From Ulota crispa (Eukaryota; Streptophyta; Bryopsida; Orthotrichales; Orthotrichaceae), in contig OY987250.1 in assembly GCA_963920765.1 (NCBI GenBank), positions 17,166,409 to 17,230,408 of the forward strand: a DNA stretch of 64,000 bases, read 5' to 3'. Below are positions 12,802 to 24,085 of the stretch, one piece after another. The notes beneath the pieces were generated by a model. That model did not search any database. It worked only from the letters and a program-made list of their open reading frames with translations, and had not been told where the DNA came from. Both the position numbers and the translations under genes were made by a program. Numbering within the stretch: position 1 is the stretch's first letter; the number at the start of each line of letters is the position of its first letter.

Positions 12802-13117
12802 GGGAAAATTTCATGGATACCCCTGAAGTTTGCAATATTTTCATAGATATCCTTGCTTTTTCAGAAATGTCACAAATATCATTGGACCAAAAAATTTAGG
12901 TATTTATTTTGTTGTGCATGTCACTTCCTTCTCCCTTGTGTGCACACTACTTCTTTCTTATTATGCATGCATACAAAGAAAGAAAGGAAAATGGTATGCA
13001 CAACAAAACAATCACCTAAATTTTTTGATCTTTTGATCCAAAGATATTTGTGCAATTTCTGAAAAAGCAAGGGTATCTATGAAAATATTGCAAACTTCAA
13101 GGGTATCCATGAAATCA
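12802..13117. mobile_element. 316-bp fold-back element (long terminal inverted repeats)
   Basis: The left and right arms are inverted copies of each other over about 125 bp each (landmarks TTTCATGGATACCC, CATAGATA and TTTTGTTGTGCAT), leaving only a short loop. The empty paralogue at 34.4 kb reads TTTATACTAAGGTCC; here it is split into TGCTA on the left and TACTA on the right, suggesting a 5-bp duplication with one change. The same element, also 316 bp after removal of a nested insertion, is at 46027-47000. Confidence 0.85.
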
Positions 13118-13400
13118 TACTAAGGTCCTGGGATAGTGTTATCGCGGAAGGCGAAGTAAAGGCGTTGTGATTTTCTGTTTGAACGGGCAGAGCCATTGTT
13201 TGTGATTCCTTCGTCTGACGATCTTTGTCGGACTTGCAGTTCTTTTTGTTGGGAAATCAATCATATGATAAGCGATTGCTTTCTTAGCCACACATTCTTT
13301 TCTACTTTCTGGCTTCCAAATGTTTTGAATCCGCAGCAGCAATGTATGGTGTATTGAAAGGTTGCTGAGTAACTAATTGGCACAAAAGCATGAGTAGGAA
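13118..13400 (+). pseudogene. Remnant of the F-box locus 5' region, unit 1
   Basis: The sequence from TAAGGTCCTGGGATAGTG onward matches 34.43-34.65 kb and more weakly 22.43-22.5 kb, which lie just upstream of the F-box exons. The match fades around 13.4 kb and no F-box motif follows. Unit 1 therefore kept the promoter side of the F-box locus and lost the body. Confidence 0.55.
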
Positions 13401-13422
13401 CTTTCTCAATGCGCATGACTTA

Positions 13423-13748
13423 AGGTAGTGTGCTCGTAAACCGTTCATCTAAGGGCTGAAACTGAATTTTGGGGAGGTGAAACTTGTTGAAATAATTTTC
13501 AGTAAATTTCTCTTGAAAGATAAGAGGGATTGGCATCTATCCCAAGTGTTTCCAAGTTTTATGAAATTTTGTGGAATTAGTTATGAAATTTTGTAACGGA
13601 AAGGTCATACGTGCTCTAAAACCGCCCACCTCTTAAACATTCGTCTTATGTACATTGTTGAAAAGTTATGAAAAAGACATGTACCAGCACGGTACATTTG
13701 GGGAGGTGAGCAGTTTTAGAGCATGAGTGGAATATGAGCGGACTACCT
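13423..13748. mobile_element. TA-flanked MITE, AGGTAG family, copy 1
   Basis: The element reads TA, AGGTAGTGTGCTCG at the left and GAGCGGACTACCT, TA at the right. TA target duplications are the hallmark of the Tc1/mariner superfamily. At 326 bp it has no coding capacity. Copies 2-5 are at 20598, 32674, 33927 and 61782. Confidence 0.75.
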
Positions 13749-13848
13749 TAGCTCCAGTGGCGACAAACGCCAGTAACTGAGCTATGGTGGGTCTACATCT
13801 ACCTTGGTTTACTGTACCTTCAGAATGAGTACTCACTGCTGTTATTTA

Positions 13849-14170
13849 TTGTAATCACGTTATTAGCTAATTTGGAAAAACGCTTACAATTTGGGTCTTA
13901 GTACTTTTGTTTCCAAAGAATGCCATATGCATTGAATATGAAATTTGTTGACCGTTTTATGATGAAACGAGATATGTATCATCCATATCATCCATAAATA
14001 CGCTCTCTTTGGATAGAAAGTTCATTAACTTCTGAAGTTTTGGACAAAATTCATTAACTAGGATTCAGGTGATCACCATAATTCAAATTAAGGAGAATAG
14101 TTTGGATTAAGGTGAGGCAGAAGATGGTACCCATCGTTTTCCCAAATTAATGAATAACACGATTATAGCT
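13849..14170. mobile_element. Mutator-like MITE, family M1, second copy
   Basis: Inverted termini share the pattern TAATC-CGTTATT followed by TAATTTGG and AAAACG. The body shares ATGTATCATCCATATCATCC and GTTTTGGACAAA with 3802-4119. The target duplication is not readable. Confidence 0.6.
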
Positions 14171-15690
14171 TCGTTTGGCAGCAGGCACTGAAACTGTTAA
14201 CTTGAGACTGCCCTTGAGAATGCTAACAGGAATTTGGAAGTCTAGCACTCTTGCTGAAAATTACTTTACAATGCGGTAATCCTAACCACTCGCTCTTTGG
14301 TCCGTTCAGTGCCCTTCTACTCTCATTCAAATGTTAATGAGTACGTACCAGATTGTGCAACGAGCAAGAGAGACCGCTTGCAAACATTTCAGGTTGGGCT
14401 CCACACGAGAATGAAGTCTCCTTGCATCCCTTAGGCCTTGCAAGCAGGGCTCTGTTTCTTGCACATTCGTCGTTGGGGGAGCCAGAGTCGTAATGCTCTC
14501 AGTTTTCACCTCCATCAGCAAATGTAAGAGTTTCAATGGTAGGGATTGAATTTGGAAATTGTGAGTTTACATTTGGATTCAGAGACCCTACTTTAGCCTA
14601 AAATCACGAAGGAGGATGCAAGTAAACAAGGTCAAAACATGAGGCATACTACTAATTTTACCCTTATTTGTAATAAAAGCTGAGAGTTTTCATCCTGGCC
14701 CCCACATTGACCTATGTGCAGTAAACTGAGCCTGCTGTGCACACCTGATTGCGGGGCCAAGTTGGTAAAGCTAGGATTTGTGACGTTTGCAAAAAATGTA
14801 AGAACAAGAAATGTTATAACTAGGAGATTGAATTTGGGGATTTCACATTTATTGCATGCATTGAGAGACCCTGATTTTGTTGACACTAAATATTGCACTC
14901 AGGTTGCCTCAACAATTAGGTCGCAACCTTATTTTGAAAAGTTACCTCATGACTCATTGTTTGACCATTTGGAGACTCATGCAACTCTCTAAATGTTTGG
15001 GTTTCATATAATTGACAATCTAGAGGCAACTAGCTCTTTTTTGTGGAGTTTAGTAGTTGCCATGCCCTTCATACATTGTTTGTTGAAGTAAATATTGATG
15101 AAAATTACTACATCATTAAGTCTTTATATAGTGTAAAATTTGAAGAAATTAGTGTGGGGCAACTTCAACGCAATTATGAGCATACATACTTCCACCAAGC
15201 CAAATTTGGCCTACTATAGAATAAGGGCAGATTTCATAGTCTTACCCTTGATTGTCAAAAGGAGCTCAGCTCTTCCACCCTGACGCCACGCACAAACATG
15301 TAATGTGCAGTATAATAATCCTGCACACACTGTTCTTAGTTTCACAAGCATTCCCCATCTTCCCAAGTTTCTTAAATCCACGAGTATAAATTTAAACACC
15401 TCAATCTCAACCAGCAATATTTTTAGGTTATTTCATTTGTCACGCAACACGCACCCAAGAATGCAAGCAAGTTACCCAAAAAGAAAGGATTGAAACGTCT
15501 ATGTGTGTGCGTTTGATTATCCAACCTACAAATAGGTATATTTCATCTAAGCTTTGACAAACTTGGAGTTTGTTTGAGAGGGATTTAGCAATTTCATCCA
15601 TTTCTTCATCCAAATTTTTAGTGTTGAGGTAGCCAGCATCATATGGGATAGGAGTTTAGCAAAAAATTGCCACAAAAGAATTTGCTCGTC
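14171..15690. repeat. Duplicated non-coding segment, homologous to 45.2-46.0 and 47.9-48.1 kb
   Basis: Landmarks such as GAGACTGCCC, AAGCAGGGCTCTGTTT and AGAGACCCT recur at 45.2-46.0 kb, and part recurs at 59.87-60.1 kb. A short element (14882-15180) is present only here. The site around 15250 is the unoccupied counterpart of the nested insertions at 46.0-47.9 kb. I see no gene. Confidence 0.6.
14882..15180. mobile_element. Short inverted-repeat element, ACTAAATATTGCA family
   Basis: The left end (ACACTAAATATTGCACTC, then AGGTTGCC) resembles the termini of the element at 53692-55686, and the right end (GTGGGGCAACTTCAACGCA) is roughly its inverse. The paralogous region at 45.93-45.98 kb lacks this stretch, which supports an insertion. 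Boundaries are approximate. Confidence 0.5.
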
Positions 15691-15694
15691 TTAA

Positions 15695-16577
15695 CCCCCA
15701 AAGGACTAAGCCTTTTTTTCAGTGAAAATCACTCAAAAATGCCACTTTTGGGGATGTAAGTAAGAAGGTAGTTTTTTTGAAAATTTGGAAAATCCAACCA
15801 TAGGATCTTGCCCTAGACTAGATTAGGTACATGTGGAAAAATAATCAGGTCATTCTACATGGACATGAGTGAGATATCTACATCTAAAGTGAAAAGAAAT
15901 GTTTTTTTCATGCTGCCCCAAAATTTCAAAAGCCTTTGACCAATCTTACATGAAAGTAATTGCTCTACGCAACTTTGTGCTTTATTCTTCCCATGTAGGA
16001 GATCAAGTTAGCTATGTGTGGGAGAATTATCAAATCCATTGGAACTATACAATACATGCAAAAAACTAGTAAGTAAATAGAAGTAGAGAATGAGTCAAAT
16101 TACTAAATTGGTATGAATTTAATTATTAAAATGAAAATTGCAAATCCTAATGGTCAAAATGTTGTGATAAACAATCTACTTCTTTTGGTTTAATTTTTTT
16201 TTCCAAAATATTGAGAATTGAGTAAAACAAAGGACTTCAAAGTTTATTTTCTAGTAGAGAATCCATAAGTGCCCACAAACAAAAACTCCTCATAATTTGA
16301 TTGAAATTGAATGATTCAAAGCTTCTCACATATAAAAAAGTCTAAAAAACCAAGAATTTTTTGGGCTGCCCGGGCGGGCAATCCTCCCTAACTTTTCAGT
16401 AATTCTTGAGTAACTTCTTCATTAATTGTTAAAATGAGAAAAAAATTAGATGCCCACTTAGATCTTTGAATTCTCCACCTTCAATAAAAGTTTCAAAAAA
16501 TCACACAAAGTAGCTTATCCAAAGGTACATGCCCAAACTCCCACATGTCCCCCAAAGGGACAACAATCCTTTAGGGG
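15695..16577. mobile_element. TTAA-type (piggyBac-like) non-autonomous element B
   Basis: The element begins CCCCCAAAGGACTAAGCC and ends CCTTTAGGGG, with TTAA at 15691-15694 and 16578-16581. The paralogous region at 48.9 kb has the same flanks around one unoccupied TTAA (48943-48946), which proves a TTAA insertion site. At 883 bp there is no long open frame. The body matches elements A, C and D. Confidence 0.88.
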
Positions 16578-16581
16578 TTAA

Positions 16582-17370
16582 TCTCAATTCTATCCCTTTG
16601 TTCTTGATGGGTTTTTAAGATATGATTAACAATGTACCACAAAGGAATATTTTGGAATAAGGTTTTGAAGTTTGAGTTATGTGTGTCCAATGGGGTATGC
16701 CAACACAATTATATATACCCTACTATAGAGACATATGCTTTGCGGGAGTTGCACACGGATGGGTAATGCAAAAACTCATCTTACATAATCAAATCAATTG
16801 GTTTAGAATCTAATCTTGATGTATTTTGCAAAAAAATCAATATCCCACAATTGGTTCAAAATCTAACCTTGATACATTGTCTTTTTGGTTCAATTTTTAA
16901 ATCAAAAATGTAATTGCCTTCATCACAATGCTACTCTTTTGTACTTTGCTAGGAGACGCTTGATACTTTGTTGGTTTTTTAACACATGGTTGGAGGGTGT
17001 TTGGGGTTTCATATTTGGGACATCCTTAGTTGCTTTGACTTCCACCAAAATGTTCTAAAGATTTTGGGAAATGATGTAGTTGGAAGGCACTTGGTGTTCT
17101 TAATCTAGGGAGTCTTATATTGCTTTAACTTTCACCTAAAGATTTTTGGAAAATTCTAGAAAATGGCCCAAAGTCAAAATCCTCCCACTTAGTAGTTTAG
17201 GTTGGTATACAATGGTAATTATTGAATCTATGATTCTTCCTTCTCTCAAATGTGAACAAGTACTTGATAAGCTTTGGAGTGTAGATTGTTGATGGAATAT
17301 GTTGGAGTGTATTGAAAATGTGACAATGGTATTGTTATGGTATTTTGTGATTTTTGTTTGTTTTTATTTT
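16582..17370. other. Non-coding DNA homologous to 48.95-49.25 kb
   Basis: No gene seen. TTTTTAAGATATG, AACAATGTA and CACAAAGGAA recur in order at 48.98-49.0 kb, so this belongs to the large duplicated block 14.2-20 kb versus 45.2-49.6 kb. Confidence 0.5.
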
Positions 17371-18932
17371 CACTACATGGAGAATATGGTCCTAATTGAC
17401 ATGAAGTTAACATAATTATGTCAATTGTTGTGTCAATTAAGATGTGATGATTAGGACGTCTTCTTGGACATAAGTATGTCAATTAATACAAGAAAATTGA
17501 CATAATTTTGAACACAATTGTTTTTTTTTCCACTTTTATATAAAAAATATTTATGTGCTTTTTTTTATATCTAGAAAAAAGTTAAAAAAGTTTGGACCCT
17601 GACTGAAGCCCACGTCTAGGCGCATCGTGGCCTGCTGCATGGGCTCTCCAAGGCTAGCCACCGGAGCACAAGAGCCAAGGCTTGTATCCCTGACCTTTGG
17701 GTTAAGATCCAAGTGGTCTTCCGCTCATTTCTCAAACACAACACCACCTACATAATGACGTAAGCATGTACTATAAAAATTTAAATTTGTATTGTGAATG
17801 TATTCATTTTTTTGCAAAGCTGCACCCTTTGGAGGCTAATTTGGCCTTACTAAAGCCATTTTTTTCAAAAATCTCAAAATTAGAAAAAGTTGTTTTATGT
17901 AGTCTACTTTCACCTGCGACAAAAAAATTCAGATTTCAATATATTAATTGAAAGTTATGAGCAATACTTAGAGAGGGTGTTTAGAAATATTAAAAAATAT
18001 ATACTTCCACATTTTTTTTTGGTTTATCAATTTTGATTGGAAATCATAAATCTCAAAAGAATTGTTGCACGTGAAGGTTGGCTTCATTTGTAAATACTTT
18101 GTAGTTCAATTTTTTTTTGAAAAGAAAGCCCTTATTAAGTTCAAATAACCTCCATGCTACATTTAAATATTAAAACACCAAATTGTGAAAGTTATGGAAA
18201 TAAAACCTTACAATTATACAACCAAAATTCCAAAACATCCAAAAGATTAAGAAAGATTGTATATTATTTTGAAGCTTTTTGAATCTTCCAAATAGATTCT
18301 AAAAATACTCTAAAAGTTTCAATGTATGTAGAAGATGTTGAAGCATTGTTATGAATTCCAGAAAGAAATCAACAGGATTCCAAGAAGACTCTAAAAGATT
18401 CTCAAAGATTCTCAAAGATTCTTAAATAGATTCTCAAAGATTCCAAAGATTCCAAAAAGATTTTCAAAGGTTCTCAAAGATTCTAAAAAGATTCTAAAAG
18501 ATTCTCAAAGATTCTCAAATATTTTCAAAGATTCTAAAAAATCTCAAAGATTTTTAAAGATTCCTAAAAGATTCTAAGAAGATTCTAAGAAGATTCTAAA
18601 AGATTTCAATTTGAAGTCGCATTGTTGGAACAATGAAATTTTTGTCAAATATGAATGAATGTAATAATAATATTGAGGACTTGAAGTAATCAACAATAAT
18701 TTGTGAAAATCTCAAAAATTGACACAATGAGGGAACCAAATGTGTCATAGTGTCAATTTGGACATTTCTATGTCAACTTTGTGTTGATTAGGACCCATTT
18801 CCCTGTGCCAATTGACACAACCTCTTAAAAAACTTACAATTTGACACAATGAAAGAACCAAACATTGATTGTGTCACTTTGGAAATTTTTATGTCAACTT
18901 TATGTCCATTAGGAGCTCTTTTCCTTGTAGTG
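17371..18932. mobile_element. CACTA (En/Spm-like) non-autonomous transposon, 1562 bp
   Basis: The left end is CACTACATGG and the right end is the complement of CACTACAAGG, with TTT on both sides as a 3-bp target duplication. Subterminal repeats built on TGTCAATT and GACATA occur at both ends, typical of CACTA transposase-binding regions. The paralogous block at 49.25 kb lacks the insert. No transposase frame is present; an internal minisatellite lies at 18370-18605. Confidence 0.85.
18370..18605. repeat. Minisatellite of about 11-12 bp units, AAAGATTCTC
   Basis: About twenty imperfect copies of a unit near AAAGATTCTCA follow each other, with variants such as AGAAGATTCTA. It sits inside the CACTA element and probably expanded there by slippage. 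Confidence 0.85.
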
Positions 18933-19210
18933 TTTAATCTACAAGATAATTTTTTAAGCCACTTCTGAAGTTTTTCTCAATACAACTTAATCTAAACAAA
19001 ACAAGTACTTCAATTTTCACAATAAAGTACATATTCTAACTACGTTAAATAAATATGCTACATAAGGCAATTACCGCACCAAGGCACTTCTAGTGAAAGT
19101 AATCAAACCTATCACTACTTTTGATTGTGAGCGATGCAAGTTTGAAAGTGTTTGTTAACCTCATGAAAGTTGCTTATGCATTTAAATGTTGAATTTGACT
19201 TTTAGATTTA

Positions 19211-19938
19211 CACTAGAAGAAAAATGTGTCCTAAATAACTAGTTCACAATGATTGCACATGCCCTAAACAATTGCAATTGAGTCATTATATAGTCGTTTA
19301 GGACATTTGCAATTGTTCAAGACTACTCCCACTGTCCCATTATAAAGCTCCAAAAATCTTTGCCATGAGGGGTTAACTATATTTTTAGTCTTTGTGTTAG
19401 TGAAAAATGCATTCTAGAATCAATATACTGTACCACCTACCAAGTGTTTGCAAAATCTCTAGTTTTTATGTTGCCGTTTAGACACCCAAACTTCACGCAA
19501 AAAGTACCATATTTGTGCCTACTTTGTGAATGCTGCCAACTCCTCATTATTTTACTCTTTGTACTAATGACACATGCATTCTAGAATCAATATATCATCT
19601 ACCAAACGTGTGTAAAATCTCCAACTTTGATGTTGTTGTTTGGTCACCCAAATTCCATGCAAAAAGTACCATATTTGTACATGTTGCTAGCTCATCATTA
19701 TTGATGGTTTAAAGACTAGTAGCAACAATGGTACCGCATATGGGCAAGGCCAAGTTTGTTAGGAGACAAATGCTCTCTCATTGCTTAAGTTGCCCCCATG
19801 AGATCATTGGACATGACAAATGCTTTCTCAACAATTGAACTTAGCAATAGGGAGCGTTTTAGCGGGACAAGATCTATGCCTAATTTGGAGCTTCATATTG
19901 GGACATGGGGAATAGTTGTTTAGGACACATTGTTCTTC
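19211..19938. mobile_element. CACTA-related element with ATTTA flanks and internal duplication
   Basis: The left end is CACTAGAAGAAAAATGTGTC; the right end carries the inverse of its inner part (GACACATTGTTCTTC) but lacks the final TAGTG. ATTTA stands on both sides (19206-19210, 19939-19943) and occurs once at the empty paralogue (49519-49523). A tandem duplication of about 150 bp at 19395-19705 shares CATTCTAGAATCAATATA and AAAAAGTACCATATTTGT. Confidence 0.75.
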
Positions 19939-19943
19939 ATTTA

Positions 19944-20597
19944 ATTAGCTAATCATGTTTTTAGCGTAAATTAGTCGTGTTTTTAGCCACTTAAGCTCAT
20001 CAATAAACCTACATGCAAAAACCTTATATGAAGCTTGAACAATTTGACTTTGACATTTGCCTTGCATTCGATTTGCATCTAGTCTTTATTATTTCCATTG
20101 TTATCCTAGTATTCACAAAATTTTGCAATAAGAGGAACAAGTGACTTACAGGAAATCACACTATTCTCAAAATTAACCAAGGTTATAGTTTAATTGGCCT
20201 TCTTAAACAAAACCAAAGGTATTTTTGAATAACACATGGGTATATTTGATATTTCAAAAGAGTTGAGGGATATGTTTGATATTTCCAAAAAAATGGAGGG
20301 TTTTCATAATGTTTCTTCAAAATACTAGGATGTAATTGGTATTCCTACAAAACGCCAATGATAATTTATAGTTTCCAAAGCTTTGAAGGGTATGTTTGAT
20401 ATTTTAAAAGAATTGAGAGGTGCTTTTAATAGTTTCCTTTGTTTCTATTGTATGTCTATTGTGAAAAACGTGATAATATGAAGTTTTGACAACTTACCTT
20501 GTAGACGTTGGCCATATTTCCAAAAATGTTTCTACCTGTAGTGAAAATGTTTAACAATATCCCACGCACAAGCTAAAAAACCCCGAGAAATGCCGTA
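19944..20597. other. Non-coding DNA with GGTATGTTTGATATTT repeats
   Basis: No gene seen. Between 20220 and 20430 the phrase GGTATGTTTGATATTT and variants recurs several times at uneven spacing, an old degenerate repeat. Confidence 0.45.
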
Positions 20598-20963
20598 AGG
20601 TAGAAATACCATAAACGGTTACTCTCCAAGAATGGCAAAGTAGATTGTTCTAAAACCAACAAGAATAGGTTTTGAAAACAATTTCAAAAAGATGATATTT
20701 CCTCGCATTTGATTGGTTCAAACTTGTTACAAAACAAGGTTCTAGAGGTAGCCGTTTAAGGTGCACTTATGAAACAAGAATCAATCAAAACCCTAAATCC
20801 ACATTTCTATTGCATAAAATATTCATTCATGAGTGAAAAAAATCTGTATTTTACACTCTTCATTATCCTTACTTCTCCATAAATTGAGCTTAATTTCTCA
20901 AGAAATTCCCCATATCTCCCAGGCTACAGTGGCTTATTTAAACGGTTTATGGTACTTCTACCT
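20598..20963. mobile_element. TA-flanked MITE, AGGTAG family, copy 2
   Basis: The left end is TA then AGGTAGAAATACCATAAACG; the right end is its inverse (AAACGGTTTATGGTAC then TTCTACCT) followed by TA. Length is 366 bp. It shares only the terminal AGGTAG with the other copies, so it is a separate subfamily. Confidence 0.7.
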
Positions 20964-21049
20964 TACCTTTGCCGATGAAGCTCCAAATCTCCCCAGGCTA
21001 GGGGTAGAAGGACCAGAGAGTAGCAGCCGGTAATACCAGCGGGTTGACC

Positions 21050-22440
21050 GCCTAGACCGGTAGCAACGTCAACATCAATGCTTCCACAAGGCATGGCCGA
21101 GAAGTCTCTGGAGAACACTTCAGTGGTGTCCTCAGCCCTTCCACGATCGATCTCTGCACAACTCTATGCTCCTCTCCACTTCCACTTCCACGCCGGAGTC
21201 ACTCACAGGTAAGCTCAAGGCGCGCTTGCTTGTGCATTCATGCGGTTGATTTGAAGCACTTGTTAGAATCCGGTTGCGCAAATTAATTTGAACATCTTTG
21301 GCCATGGCCGGAAGCTTGATATGTGAAAAGCAACCACCGGTAATGCTTTGAATGCAGAGCGCTGAGGCCGTGTGGGATGCGCCATTGGCGCTTTTCTTTC
21401 ACGCCATTGAGTCCTACTTTGACCGATTTTTGTTAAGTTACAGCCTGTCGTTAGTTCTCCCACGATCAGCTGCCGGAAGAGGCGAGAGTGCACTCGTCTA
21501 AGAAGAAGACGTAACACGACGCTTGGTAATTCAATGTATGCTATTTGATTGTCGTTGGTGCGTTCACTCCTGGTTTCTTGTTCAGGTTTCATAATCCGCA
21601 TTCTTGTAAGGTTATTGAATTGCTTTCTCTCTTTCTTGAAACCACTGAACAATTCCTCCATTGCAAGAACTAAAAAATCCTCTGTGTTTTTCGCTGCGTA
21701 GCTGTATTACGCATGAGGATATTATATATAATTATCGACTTGACGGTTAGGTGTTTTTTGTTTGTTATGTTATCCTTATATGAATTTGACCACTTTCAGT
21801 TGGCGGATGTTGGTTAACCCATTAACGTCTGTGGTCGATTCTGGGGTGGGCAATCCTTTGTATGGCCATCTGGGGTAAATTTTAAAACTATTGAATACAG
21901 ATGTCTACCACAGATCTAACCGTACAGATGGAAGTATCTTGCAGGGTTTAGTGTTATGTAGCATGAATCATGCTCACTCTTTAGTTGTTATGGTCATCTT
22001 TTTGCATTTATTGGCGTATTTTCAGCCGGTACTCTTTTAGTTTTTTCAACTCTCTAGCCACAAGCCACCTCAAATTGGCGTGGTTATTGTCCTATTCTCT
22101 TCACTTTCCAATTCCCAGACTTTCCAATTCCCCAGACGCATCCCTTTGCCATGTCTTCAAATTCCTTGACATGCTCTCTCTACAAACTGAAAAGAGTAAA
22201 AAAACGACCAGGAAATGGTCGACCAGACGTTCATGGGTTAAACCGTGCGTACTTTTTTGGTTTGGGCGAAGTTCTAGTTTATGACTCCAAAAGTTTCGAG
22301 GAGGTGGCAGGTCACTTTTGGCGTCAGAAGTTGCTGAGTATTGTATGGAATATCCTCAAGTTGTTTACATTCTGACATGCTTTCGGTGTGTGTTTACTCC
22401 TATTTTACTCATGCTTTACTCTATTCATACTGACGTCTTC
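21050..22440. other. Upstream region of F-box locus 1, homologous to 11.1-12.8 kb
   Basis: TTAGAATCCGGTTGCG, ACGCCATTGAGTCCT and TTGAATTGCTTTCTCTC recur at 11.4-11.8 kb and 32.35-33.3 kb. No reading frame is conserved between copies, so this is promoter or intergenic DNA. It also provides the empty sites that date three insertions in the other units. Confidence 0.6.
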
Positions 22441-22580
22441 GGATAGTGTTCACACCGAAGGCGAAGTAAGGATGTTGTGCTTTTTCGTTCGAACGGGCGG
22501 AGCAATTTAAGACAAACCACTTGTATTGGATGTCTGCACTGGCCCTACCTCCGTAGTTTCAGTTCCCGAGCAGCTTGCAG

Positions 22581-22809
22581 GTTACCTGAAGACGTATGGA
22601 TTTGCGTAATGTCCTTTTTGGATGCCGCATCGCTCTTGCGTCTTGCAGTCACGAACCGCCAGCTGTGCATTTTGGCGAACAACGACATGATTTGAGAATG
22701 AGTGTTTCTCCAAGATGTTGAAAACCTCCTCATGGACATGAAACCTGCGTTTCGTTGGATGAGACTGTACCCAGTAGCATGTGGTGCGAGGAAGAATCTC
22801 GACTCTTGA
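22581..22809 (+). pseudogene. F-box locus 1, F-box domain exon with two stops
   Basis: After a likely splice acceptor (TTGCAG) the frame reads LPEDVWICVMSFLDAAS then LLRLAVTNRQL, which fits the F-box motif (Leu-Pro-Glu-Asp, hydrophobic helix, SFLD, Arg-Leu-Ala). F-box domains bind SKP1 and recruit substrates to SCF ubiquitin ligases. The conserved tryptophan codon at the end of the domain is TGA, and a second TGA follows two codons later. Copy 2 reads straight through both. Downstream the frame ends at TGA 22807-22809 in both copies. The substrate-binding part could not be recognised. Confidence 0.6.
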
Positions 22810-24085
22810 TGTTCGTTGAGCACTTAGGGAGCACATCATTCTGGTTGTTACGTTTCAATGCCTATTATATCGGAGTACCTCTTCTGTTTGTTCGGTGTGT
22901 AGTTACGTACTGGAAGTTGTGCTCATGCGAAGGTGCATATTGTACGTGCAGATGGAAGCCATACGTTCAGCCATCACGACCTGGAAAAACATACAGGTCA
23001 AAGCGCCTACCTACGTCGTGGTGAGTGAGTAGTCATATGGTTGTAATAGCAGTACGTCTGAGACAGTAAGGGGACGGTGTGCCAAAGAATAGCAAGGGTG
23101 ATAACAGAGCGAGGACTTCATTTTTGGCAAGCCTTTCCTTGGCGAAGGCTCTATTTGATGATAATAAGTAGAGCGGTTTCCTTTAGAGTGTAAGACTGAC
23201 CGGCATCACGTACGTGAGGTAGAGAGAGCTAAGCGTCATTCAAATTTGTGCACGGGCTAATTACGGGAATCAGACTCTCTCATCACCAGAAGCTGAACTG
23301 AAATCTAGTCCAATTGAGCGGGATTGTGATTAGCAGTAAGGAGTGTGAAGATGGTGCGAGCATCGCAAGATGGATTGGCAGAGAGCCTTGAAAGCTTACC
23401 CCAGAGAGAAGGTCAGAGAGTTGCATCGTCTACTCGGGTGTCTGCTGTAGGATCTAAAGAGGTGTTTTGTTGCTTGCGTAGGTCGGATGAGAGTAGGTGT
23501 GTTCTCCATAGAATCTGGAGAAGCTTTTGCAGCGGATAGGTCGACGGACATGAAGCAAGTGTCCGAGAAACCGAACAGCTCTCAAACGGACAGCCTCGTG
23601 CTTAAAACGTCCGCAATTTCCCATGTGAAGAAGGGATTACGGATTGCACATGTGAGAAATCATCTTCGTTGGAGGTACAAAAGTCCAACTAACGCAAAGA
23701 TGATCGGTAATACTGAACGGCTGTTCAGAATGCTTAGTGCTAAGCTTTTCAGCGGAGATTAATCAAGTTTGATTTAGAGACCGTCATGGTGTATATCCAG
23801 ATCTGCATTCTGTGCATTGCCCTGTTTGCAACCTTACATCTTGCGAAATCCATCCGGCTTCTCTACGCTGCTCTTCTCGATTATCTATATGGACCAAGCA
23901 GTTCACCCTTTGTTCTTGTACAGGATTTGTTGTTTCCTCTGATACGATATCAGTGGCTGCAGCGCACCAGTAGCGCTTACGATTCGTCGCGGATATTCAC
24001 GATAGGTAGTAGACAGGTCAGAGAGTCAAAGTTGTCTAAGATGGCCGCTTCGTTACTGGTTGAGGAACTTTGCAAGCGCTTGATG
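22737..24085. repeat. Near-identical tract, copy 1 (partner 35104-36452)
   Basis: These two tracts align with a constant offset of 12367 and no gap. By eye I count two mismatches in about 1350 bp. Immediately left and right the same alignment drops to roughly 85-90%. The tract starts inside the F-box exon and covers two short open frames. This is the pattern left by recent gene conversion inside an older tandem duplication. Confidence 0.9.
23487..23762 (+). CDS. Hypothetical 91-residue open frame
   Basis: An ATG-started frame of 91 codons, basic and serine-rich, not recognised. It follows a possible splice acceptor (TTGCGTAG) and ends 23 bp before the next ATG frame. The identical copy at 35854-36129 gives no independent test of coding because the whole tract was homogenised. 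It may equally be part of a longer spliced F-box gene or chance. Confidence 0.25.
   Translation: MRVGVFSIESGEAFAADRSTDMKQVSEKPNSSQTDSLVLKTSAISHVKKGLRIAHVRNHLRWRYKSPTNAKMIGNTERLFRMLSAKLFSGD

Noticed and set aside
21263..21661. 132-codon minus-strand frame
   Set aside because: The homologous DNA at 11.4-11.8 kb reads in another frame after an indel, so no protein is conserved.
22737..24085. Mitochondrial or group II intron origin of the identical tract
   Set aside because: GTGCGA-like stretches suggested it, but I found no domain V hairpin or maturase motifs and the tract begins inside an F-box exon.
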